A program made the translations under genes and the position numbers. Shown piece after piece: positions 1 through 4,704 of a DNA stretch of 11,404 nt. How positions within the stretch are numbered: position 1 is the first letter of the stretch; each line of letters opens with the position of its first letter. The DNA is from Clostridium_AD sp047624165. GTDB taxonomy: Bacteria > Bacillota > Clostridia > Clostridiales > Clostridiaceae. Under the pieces are notes generated by a model. That model saw nothing but the letters and a program-made list of their open reading frames with translations. It did not search any database and was not told the DNA's origin. The stretch lies in assembly GCA_047624165.1 (NCBI GenBank), contig JBLHPD010000164.1:1-11404 (forward strand), read 5' to 3'.

Positions 1-72
1 CCTCTCGGCTCCCTTTAATTTGTAATACCTATTTTTAGACAGGAGGTCTACGACCATAGTTTTATATTATCA

Positions 73-98
73 CAGGCATTCCCTATAGGGAATGCCTG
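73..98 (+). promoter_or_regulatory. 26-bp perfect palindrome in the leader of the MoaD-like gene
   Basis: The two 11-base arms, CAGGCATTCCC and GGGAATGCCTG, flank a central TATA, so the whole 26 bases are self-complementary. It lies 21 bases before the GGAGG ribosome binding site of the sulfur-carrier gene. No T-run follows (AGTAGTAAC), so it is a poor intrinsic terminator. It could be an operator for a dimeric repressor, an RNA-stabilising leader hairpin, or part of a longer leader whose start lies beyond the left edge. The perfect symmetry is seen; the role is inference. Confidence 0.55.
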
Positions 99-131
99 AG
101 TAGTAACATTATCTTATTGGGAGGTGAAAAT

Positions 132-356
132 GTGAAAATTACGGTGAAATTATTTGCTACATTTAGGGATGGTAGGGACAAAATTCAATTTTTAGAAGTG
201 GCAGAAGGTAAAACTCCAAAAGATATTATTGCCAATCTCGGAATAGAAGAGTCTGAGGTTGCAATTTTACTTGTTAATGGGCGAGATGGACAATTTGACA
301 AGGCACTTTTAGAGGGAGACCTAATAGCGCTTTTTCCACCAGTTGGGGGAGGCTGA
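132..356 (+). CDS. MoaD/ThiS-family sulfur-carrier protein
   Basis: A 74-residue beta-grasp, ubiquitin-like protein. The N-terminus (VKITVKLFATFRD) matches the first strand of MoaD, and the chain ends in PPVGGG, the flexible Gly-Gly tail that an E1 enzyme adenylates and converts to a thiocarboxylate. In this family the sulfur is delivered to molybdopterin/tungstopterin (MoaD) or to thiazole (ThiS). The FPPVGGG ending and pterin-type context favour MoaD. The GTG at 132 is chosen because GGAGG (120-124) sits seven bases upstream; the in-frame TTG at 117 precedes that site and would translate it. A perfect terminator follows directly, and an E1-like gene lies 0.5 kb downstream on the other strand. 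Pathway assignment beyond the family is inference. Confidence 0.85.
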   Translation: MKITVKLFATFRDGRDKIQFLEVAEGKTPKDIIANLGIEESEVAILLVNGRDGQFDKALLEGDLIALFPPVGGG

Positions 357-375
357 TAGTTAATTTGCCTTTTAT

Positions 376-418
376 AAACCCCATGATTATAGTTTTATAA
401 TCATGGGGTTTTGTTTTA
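376..418 (+). terminator. Strong intrinsic terminator after the MoaD-like gene
   Basis: A perfect 16-bp stem (376-391 with 396-411) with a four-base GTTT loop carries CCCC/GGGG in its middle and is followed by TTTGTTTTA. It begins 20 bases after the MoaD-like stop codon, so most transcripts should end there and separate this gene from the next same-strand gene at 477. Confidence 0.9.
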
Positions 419-476
419 CAATAAGCACAGGGGACTTGCAAATGAATTAGAAGGATTAGATAGTTGGAGGAGATAA

Positions 477-740
477 ATGGAATTTGTTGAAAAAAACTTG
501 GAAATGAGAGGAATGAAAAGAATTGAACTAGTAAATTACTTTATTAGTATTGGTGGAAAAGCTGTTGGCAAAGAAAACATCATTGGACAGGGATGGGAGG
601 TTGAAATAACTCAGGAGAAAATAATTACATTGGGCTCACTTAAAATTCCAGCTACAATAATCATATTGCGATGTAGAAAAGATCTCATAGAGCAAATTAT
701 TTATGCGTTCCGTTTAAGATTCTTATCAGCTGGTGGATGA
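477..740 (+). CDS. Small Gly-Gly-ending protein, MoaD-associated (DUF1952-like)
   Basis: An 87-residue protein with an excellent ribosome binding site, GGAGGAG at 466-472. It contains LEMRGMKRIELVNYFISIGG near residues 8-27, a GWEVEI strand near 39-44, a GSLKIP strand, and a C-terminal FRLRFLSAGG. From memory this pattern matches the domain fused to the C-terminus of some MoaD-related proteins (DUF1952), which often has an LRxGG-like end; here it is free-standing. The terminal Gly-Gly makes it a possible second substrate for the E1-like enzyme encoded convergently at 828-2291. It is probably part of tungsten/molybdenum cofactor maturation, but no enzymatic motif is visible and the activity is unknown. 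A strong terminator separates it from the preceding gene, so it may have its own promoter or depend on read-through. Confidence 0.65.
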   Translation: MEFVEKNLEMRGMKRIELVNYFISIGGKAVGKENIIGQGWEVEITQEKIITLGSLKIPATIIILRCRKDLIEQIIYAFRLRFLSAGG

Positions 741-760
741 AAACATATTATATTAGATAA

Positions 761-809
761 GGAAATCAGCGCTAAATTAGCTGATTCCCATATCTTTATC
801 TTTATCTTA
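761..809 (+). terminator. Probable terminator between convergent genes
   Basis: A 10-bp stem with one A-C mismatch pairs 761-770 with 780-789 around a nine-base loop and is followed by a T-rich run made of repeated ATCTTT. It lies between the stop of the Gly-Gly protein (740) and the stop of the convergent E1-like gene (828). It is weaker than the terminator at 376-418, and there is no clear T-run for the minus strand. Confidence 0.55.
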
Positions 810-827
810 TTCACAGACGTTATTATA

Positions 828-2291
828 TTAAGTAAGTGTAGTTATTGTTGGGTGAGTGCCGCATAAAGCACAGTTTTTGGATTTATCTATACTAATAGTA
901 TCAAAGTCACAATCTAAGGCATCATAGTAGATTATCTTATTACATAGTGTGTCTCCCACATTTAACAATAGCTTTACAACTTCAGCTGCTTGAAGAAAAC
1001 CCATGACGCCAGGTACTGGTCCTAAAACACCGGATTCAGAACAACTGGTACCTGCCTTTTGATTAGGTATTAAAGGAAATGCACAACGATAACATGGACC
1101 CTTACTCGGAAGTATTGTCATAATTAATCCATGAAACCTTACAGCAGCGGCATCTACAAGTGGTTTATTTGAAAGAAAACATGAATCATTTAAAAGGTAA
1201 CGAGAGGGGAAGTTATCAACTGCATCTATAATAACATCATAATCACTAATTATATCTTTAGCATTGACCATATTTATACTGGTATTGTAAGTTACTACCT
1301 TCACATCTGAATTTAAATTTTTGATAAAAACTTTTGCTGATTCCACCTTTGGCATACCAATTCTAGAAGTCGTATGCAGTATTTGACGGTTAAGGTTACT
1401 TATTTCTACTTTATCATAATCAACAACACCAATGGTTCCTACGCCAAGGCAGGATAGTGCATAAGCTACAGGAGACCCAAGTCCCCCAGTACCAACAATT
1501 AATACTTTACTATCTGATAGTTTTTTAGTGTTAGGTGTCTTTTCTGAATCAAAAGGTGATTTATCCCTGAAGTAATTATTTTTAAGAAAATCAGTTATTG
1601 ATAAATTAAAGATTTTATTATCAGACTTGTAGAATTCCATAGACAGAAGATTAAAGTAAAGTGGCTTAACTAATATATTCCCCACATTCAAACAAAACTT
1701 TATGCATTCAGTTGTGGTGAGTGCGGAAAGCATGCAATTAGAAAGAACATTACCTTCATTTTCATGTATATTATTTCCGAGGGAATTTAAATCTAAGGGT
1801 AGGGGATTTATAAGTAAATCATTAAAATCTTTATGATTACAAAAAGTTTGAAGAAAACCCTTCCAACCACTGTTAATTGCTAAAATTGTAGGAAAAAATA
1901 TAGAACTATCTTGGTTGCTAGAAAAACTTATCAAATTATCTTTAAGGTCCTCATATTTACTAAGAAGTATTCTAATTGTAAAACCTTCATTGAAAGGAGA
2001 ATTACTATATGTTGTTGGTAATTCATCGTAAGCAAGCTCCATAACTACATCCCCATTGAGATCTTGTATGTTTTTATATAACTTTTCATATCCATTATCG
2101 TCTTTAAAGTAACAAGAAATACAACCTGCTCCAGACGCTGCAAGATAATATATAAGGGAAGAGGCCTCTTGTACGTTAGAAGCATATAAATAAATTTTTA
2201 ACTCTGTTATTTTCTTTTGACCTGGTCCACTAATTTCTGGGATTATTATATGTCTTAAATATCTATTAATTTGGTCTTTTGATAAAATCAT
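828..2291 (-). CDS. Tandem E1-like enzyme (ThiF/MoeB/HesA family), first half degenerate
   Basis: A 487-residue protein, about twice the usual 230-270 of bacterial MoeB/ThiF. The second half (about 262-487) is a complete adenylation domain: nucleotide loop GTGGLGS 267-273, DYDKVEISNLNRQ 291-303, DNFPSRYLLND 359-369, the cysteine of GTSCSESG (C417) that in relatives can form a persulfide or thioester, and the zinc pairs C400/C403 and C474/C477. The first half also begins like this family (RYLRHIIIPEI 10-20, GPGQKKI 22-28) and ends with an E1-like helix (about 183-205), but its nucleotide loop is lost (YASNVQEAS). It resembles the inactive-plus-active arrangement of eukaryotic ubiquitin E1s, in one bacterial chain. 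Likely partners are the two Gly-Gly proteins encoded convergently. The ATG at 2291 is chosen because GGGGAGGA lies six to seven bases before it; the ATG at 2321 would translate that site. Confidence 0.85.
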   Translation of the reverse strand: MILSKDQINRYLRHIIIPEISGPGQKKITELKIYLYASNVQEASSLIYYLAASGAGCISCYFKDDNGYEKLYKNIQDLNGDVVMELAYDELPTTYSNSPFNEGFTIRILLSKYEDLKDNLISFSSNQDSSIFFPTILAINSGWKGFLQTFCNHKDFNDLLINPLPLDLNSLGNNIHENEGNVLSNCMLSALTTTECIKFCLNVGNILVKPLYFNLLSMEFYKSDNKIFNLSITDFLKNNYFRDKSPFDSEKTPNTKKLSDSKVLIVGTGGLGSPVAYALSCLGVGTIGVVDYDKVEISNLNRQILHTTSRIGMPKVESAKVFIKNLNSDVKVVTYNTSINMVNAKDIISDYDVIIDAVDNFPSRYLLNDSCFLSNKPLVDAAAVRFHGLIMTILPSKGPCYRCAFPLIPNQKAGTSCSESGVLGPVPGVMGFLQAAEVVKLLLNVGDTLCNKIIYYDALDCDFDTISIDKSKNCALCGTHPTITTLT

Positions 2292-2326
2292 TAAAAATCC
2301 TCCCCAAAAGAGTAAAGACATATTTA

Positions 2327-2355
2327 TGTATAACGGTTACATATGTGATTGTCAA
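2327..2355 (-). promoter_or_regulatory. Promoter of the tandem E1-like gene
   Basis: On the minus strand a perfect -35 TTGACA (2350-2355) is separated by 17 bases from a -10-like TATACA (2327-2332). Transcription would start near 2320, giving a leader of about 30 bases that carries the GGGGAGGA ribosome binding site. The gene is therefore expressed independently of the convergent MoaD-like genes. Confidence 0.7.
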
Positions 2356-2497
2356 TACCTTAAATATATTATAGTGCTTTTAGATAAGAGGTACAACATA
2401 GATTGTATTTTTTAGAATATAGTTAGCTGTTTATAAAATCCTTTTAATTTAAATTTAAGTAAATATGAAGTATATATGTTAATTTTAGTTTCACTTA

Positions 2498-2526
2498 TTG
2501 AATCTTATGGTATAGTCTATTATAAT
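2498..2526 (+). promoter_or_regulatory. Sigma-A-type promoter of the DedA operon
   Basis: TTGAAT (2498-2503) and a perfect TATAAT (2521-2526) are spaced by 17 bases, about 35 bases before the first start codon at 2562. No operator-like symmetry is evident around it. Confidence 0.75.
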
Positions 2527-2561
2527 GTAATGATAGATTATTATTAGAGCGAGGGGATTTA

Positions 2562-2960
2562 ATGAAAAAAAATCTAAAAACATTTATTTTATCAATTTTA
2601 ATTATATTAACTACATTTATAATAATAAGGCTGTCTACCAAACTATATTTGGAATTTAAAAATATAAATCTACCTACTAAAGAAAGTAGACAAATTGGGA
2701 ATATGAGTACTCATAAATGGGTAACTGTTAAAATATTATCTGAAAAATTTAATATAAGCGAGGATGAAATTTTTAAGACTCTTGAAATTATTTCACAAAG
2801 CGGTGATGAAAATTTAAACATCAAAGAACTGGGTAAAAAATATAATAAAGAAGCAAAAGAAATGGATAATAATTTAAAGAAAATGATGGAAAAGTATAAC
2901 AACCTACAAGATAATAATAAAATAGAAAATGATAAGAAAATAGAAGGTAAGAAAATATGA
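2562..2960 (+). CDS. Membrane-anchored small helical protein, function unknown
   Basis: A 132-residue protein starting at ATG 2562 behind AGGGG. Residues 8-23 are a single hydrophobic helix (FILSILIILTTFIIIR) after a Lys-rich N-terminus, so it is probably an inner-membrane protein with a soluble tail. The tail has two related helical stretches, TVKILSEKFNISEDEIFKTL (about 54-73) and LNIKELGKKYNKE (about 84-96). These recall the repeated 'MTL-type' helical motif found beside electron-transfer membrane domains in Clostridia; that likeness is from memory and weak. The last 30 residues are very Lys/Asn-rich and probably disordered. Its stop codon overlaps the start of the DedA gene (ATGA), so the two are translationally coupled and may work together. 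I do not recognise a family with confidence. Confidence 0.8.
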   Translation: MKKNLKTFILSILIILTTFIIIRLSTKLYLEFKNINLPTKESRQIGNMSTHKWVTVKILSEKFNISEDEIFKTLEIISQSGDENLNIKELGKKYNKEAKEMDNNLKKMMEKYNNLQDNNKIENDKKIEGKKI

Positions 2961-3571
2961 GTGATGTTAGTAGTTTGCTAATAGAATATTTTAGAAACTA
3001 TAATATTTGGTTTTTAAGTATTATAATTGTTTTACAGTGTATAGGATTTCCCTCAGGTGCATCTTTAGTTGTAATAGCATCTGGAGCTTTTGCTTATGCT
3101 GGTGAATTTAATGTGGTTATTCTTTTACTAGAAATCTGGTTTTTCGCATGGCTAGGAGATAATATTGCTTATCTTATATGGAAAACTATTGGTGATAAAG
3201 CTTTCAATAAACATTTTAAACTAAACAACTATTTTAAACCTAAGATATTGAAGGCTAAAATTTATTTAATAAAACATGGAAAAATTTCGGTTTTTTTTAC
3301 AAGATTTTTGATTGGGGCTATGGGACCTTTTGTAAATGCTGCAGCAGGTATTACGGGATACAAATTCTGGACATTCAGTTTGTTTGTTGCGTTAGGTGAA
3401 TTGTTTTGGACATGTATATATTTAGGACTAGGATATTGGTTTGGTGATACTTGGGAGGATATAGTTCCCATAGTAACAGGATTCGGGCAATTTGTAGGGT
3501 ACATAGTAATTTTAATTATTTCTATATACTTTTTTATTAAAGCAATTAAAAACAAGAAACGTCAAAGTTAA
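2957..3571 (+). CDS. DedA/SNARE-associated-family membrane protein
   Basis: A 204-residue polytopic membrane protein. It shows the DedA layout: a re-entrant hydrophobic start (GFPSGASLVVIASGAFA, 30-46), the conserved segment FFTRFLIGAMGPFVNAAAG (113-131), then GELFWTCIYLGLGYWFG (147-163) and a final membrane helix (about 178-196) with a Lys/Arg tail. DedA proteins are implicated in lipid-carrier or phospholipid transport across the membrane and in membrane-potential and antibiotic tolerance. The usual Glu before the first Pro-rich loop (E-x-x-G-x-P) is replaced by Gln (LQCIGFP), so a key charged residue may be missing. It overlaps the preceding gene by ATGA. The single CTGCAG in the window lies in this gene at 3339. 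Confidence 0.85.
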   Translation: MSDVSSLLIEYFRNYNIWFLSIIIVLQCIGFPSGASLVVIASGAFAYAGEFNVVILLLEIWFFAWLGDNIAYLIWKTIGDKAFNKHFKLNNYFKPKILKAKIYLIKHGKISVFFTRFLIGAMGPFVNAAAGITGYKFWTFSLFVALGELFWTCIYLGLGYWFGDTWEDIVPIVTGFGQFVGYIVILIISIYFFIKAIKNKKRQS

Positions 3572-3604
3572 TCATTGCGTTACTTGTTTTTAGTTTTTTG
3601 TTTT
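3548..3604 (+). terminator. Terminator overlapping the DedA stop codon
   Basis: Arms 3548-3561 and 3578-3591 pair over 14 positions with one A-A mismatch around a 16-base loop and are followed by TTTTTTGTTTT (3594-3604). The left arm lies within the last codons of the DedA gene, so the end of the coding sequence also ends the operon. Confidence 0.75.
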
Positions 3605-3642
3605 CATAGTAAACTTTCTTGACTATAATTTGGTAAAGGTAC

Positions 3643-3670
3643 TTTAAATAAAATTTAAATATGTTATAAT
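3643..3670 (+). promoter_or_regulatory. Promoter of the tRNA-Ser gene
   Basis: An extended -10, TGTTATAAT ending at 3670, with TTTAAA (3643-3648) 16 bases upstream as a weak -35. It lies about 21 bases before the mature tRNA 5' end. Confidence 0.6.
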
Positions 3671-3691
3671 ATAAAAGGCAACTTAATATAT

Positions 3692-3783
3692 GGAGAGATG
3701 TCCGAGTGGCTTAAGGTACCTGCCTCGAAAACAGGCGAACGGGTTATTCCGTTCCGGGGGTTCAAATCCCCCTTTCTCCGCCA
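3692..3783 (+). tRNA. tRNA-Ser (anticodon CGA)
   Basis: A 92-base class II tRNA with encoded CCA. The acceptor arm is GGAGAGA paired with TTTCTCC, followed by discriminator G. The anticodon loop CTCGAAA gives CGA, reading UCG serine codons. The long variable arm is GAACGGGTTATTCCGTTC, typical of serine tRNAs, and the T arm is GGGGG-TTCAAAT-CCCCC. The closing anticodon-stem pair is C31-A39 (CCTGC with ACAGG) rather than the T-A expected, a mild oddity. It has its own promoter and terminator. The sequence downstream is an accessory region, consistent with tRNA genes as integration sites, but no duplicated tRNA 3' end is seen in this window. Confidence 0.97.
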
Positions 3784-3791
3784 AAATCAAG

Positions 3792-3820
3792 GGCTCTAGC
3801 AAAAATGCTAGAGCCTTTTT
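3792..3820 (+). terminator. Strong terminator of the tRNA-Ser gene
   Basis: A perfect nine-base-pair stem GGCTCTAGC/GCTAGAGCC with a six-base AAAAAT loop and five T residues, starting eight bases after the CCA end. Confidence 0.92.
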
Positions 3821-3885
3821 GCACAAATTTTTTAATGGAATTGGGGCCGGTGGCGCCCGTTTGACGACAAAATAGGGAAGACTAA

Positions 3886-3951
3886 ATGAAAATGGATGAT
3901 AATTATCTTTTGATGTTATTAAAAATGGCTGACGTGAAAATAAAAAATTAG
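3886..3951 (+). CDS. Possible 21-residue ORF upstream of the intron fragment
   Basis: ATG at 3886 behind AGGGAAG encodes MKMDDNYLLMLLKMADVKIK plus a final Asn, then stops at 3951, 25 bases before the group II intron remnant. It could be the start of a gene destroyed by rearrangement or a chance ORF. The stretch just before it (3843-3863) is a GC-rich patch (GGGGCCGGTGGCGCCC) unlike its surroundings. No function can be proposed. Confidence 0.2.
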   Translation: MKMDDNYLLMLLKMADVKIKN

Positions 3952-3975
3952 TATTATTGATTAGGCTCTTTTTAT

Positions 3976-4125
3976 GTGCTCGGCACGGGTATACGCTCTA
4001 GTGTGAAAGTCCCAAACCTTGAAGGCAGTAGTAGCAGTTAGATTAAGAAAAGGGTGTCCATGGTTATGTGAAAAATGAAGGAAATCGTCGGCAAATCTCC
4101 GCCCCAAGAAATACGAACTTCATAT
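3976..4125 (+). mobile_element. 5' remnant of a group II intron (domain I), truncated
   Basis: From GTGCTCGGCACGGG to CTTCATAT the sequence follows, from memory, the conserved 5' portion of Firmicute group II introns: GTGTGAAAGTC, GAAGGCAGTAG, AAGGGTGTCCATGGTTATGTG, ATGAAGGAAAT, GGCAAATCTCCG and ACGAACTTCATAT in that order and at plausible spacings. Intact elements continue for about 2 kb with a reverse transcriptase/maturase gene and domains V-VI. Here nothing of that follows; the likeness stops at about 4125. It is a dead fragment, oriented plus, that marks past mobile-element activity downstream of the tRNA. The exact 5' boundary is uncertain. Confidence 0.6.
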
Positions 4126-4260
4126 TTGTTTTTTATATTTTGCTTGTGTATCTTGGTCGACGATATCTTCAGATACCACTACCAGCAATGTCTTACCATT
4201 GGAGTAGACTGGTGCATCAAAGTAAGTGAAGCGAGCTAACTTTTTAGGCATAACTGTCAT
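4120..4260 (-). CDS. Short ORF of unknown function abutting the intron break
   Basis: A 46-residue reading frame on the minus strand, with ARFTYFDAPVYSNGKTLLVV near its middle and SEDIVDQDTQAKYKK near its end. The start is either ATG 4260 or, better placed after AAAAGGATG, ATG 4251. Codon use and GC content are higher than in neighbouring genes (GTC GAC, GCT CGC), suggesting foreign origin. Its stop at 4120 falls in the group II intron fragment, so the natural C-terminus was probably cut off and the present end comes from the junction. I do not recognise the family; a plasmid or conjugative-element gene is possible but unproven. Confidence 0.4.
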   Translation of the reverse strand: MTVMPKKLARFTYFDAPVYSNGKTLLVVVSEDIVDQDTQAKYKKQI

Positions 4261-4413
4261 CCTTTTATGTATAAACTTCAGTGACGATGAAACTCAAATT
4301 ATTAATCGTTGTTCATTTGATGATTCCAATATATGAATTTTAGTAATATAATGAGAAGAGTATACAGAAATAAATATTTTTCAGATAAATGTATGCACAA
4401 AAAGGAAAGGATA

Positions 4414-4593
4414 ATGTATATTAGAGAGTACCATAAGCTCAAAATAGACGAAAAAATAAAATCAGCTATGTTAAACAAAAATATGACGTTAATTGAAGTG
4501 GGCTGATAGAAATGTCATGAGTAAGATTGAAAAAGGAAATTATATGGAGATAACAAAATATTCGTATTTGATAGAATACTAGTTGAAACACTA
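4414..4593 (+). pseudogene. Decayed XRE-type DNA-binding regulator
   Basis: ATG 4414, behind AAGGAAAGGA, opens a 30-codon frame containing IKSAMLNKNMTLIEVG, typical of the first helices of an XRE helix-turn-helix. It hits TGA TAG at 4504-4509. Eleven bases later another frame, from ATG 4518, gives SKIEKGNYMEITKYSYLIEY, which matches the recognition helix and following turn (SKIEKGN). The piece linking the two halves is missing and several stops follow, so the gene is broken by at least one frameshift. It may have been the controller of the restriction-modification genes that start 110 bases downstream, or an unrelated phage-type regulator. Confidence 0.45.
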
Positions 4594-4704
4594 TTTAATG
4601 AAAATCATAGAGATAATCCCGAATTACCTTATTAAATTTAGCTCTTAGTTTAATGAATAATAATAATCAATTACACAAAGAAAATTTGAGGAGAATTAGA
4701 ATTC

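Noticed and set aside
117..131. TTG at 117 as start of the MoaD-like gene
   Set aside because: It lies before the GGAGG ribosome binding site and would translate it as Gly-Gly; GTG 132 has correct spacing.
791..809. ATCTTT short tandem repeat
   Set aside because: Only about three copies; best explained as the T-rich tail of the terminator.
2292..2321. Ten-residue N-terminal extension of the E1-like protein from ATG 2321
   Set aside because: The extension (WGGF) is the translated ribosome binding site, and the predicted transcript start is near 2320.
3690..3875. 61-codon plus-strand open frame over the tRNA
   Set aside because: It is the tRNA-Ser gene and its terminator read as codons; it has no ribosome binding site.
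4324..4352. Promoter candidate before the XRE remnant (perfect TATAAT at 4347-4352)
   Set aside because: The -35 at 17-base spacing, TTCCAA, matches only half the consensus and there is no extended -10; not strong enough to list in AT-rich DNA.
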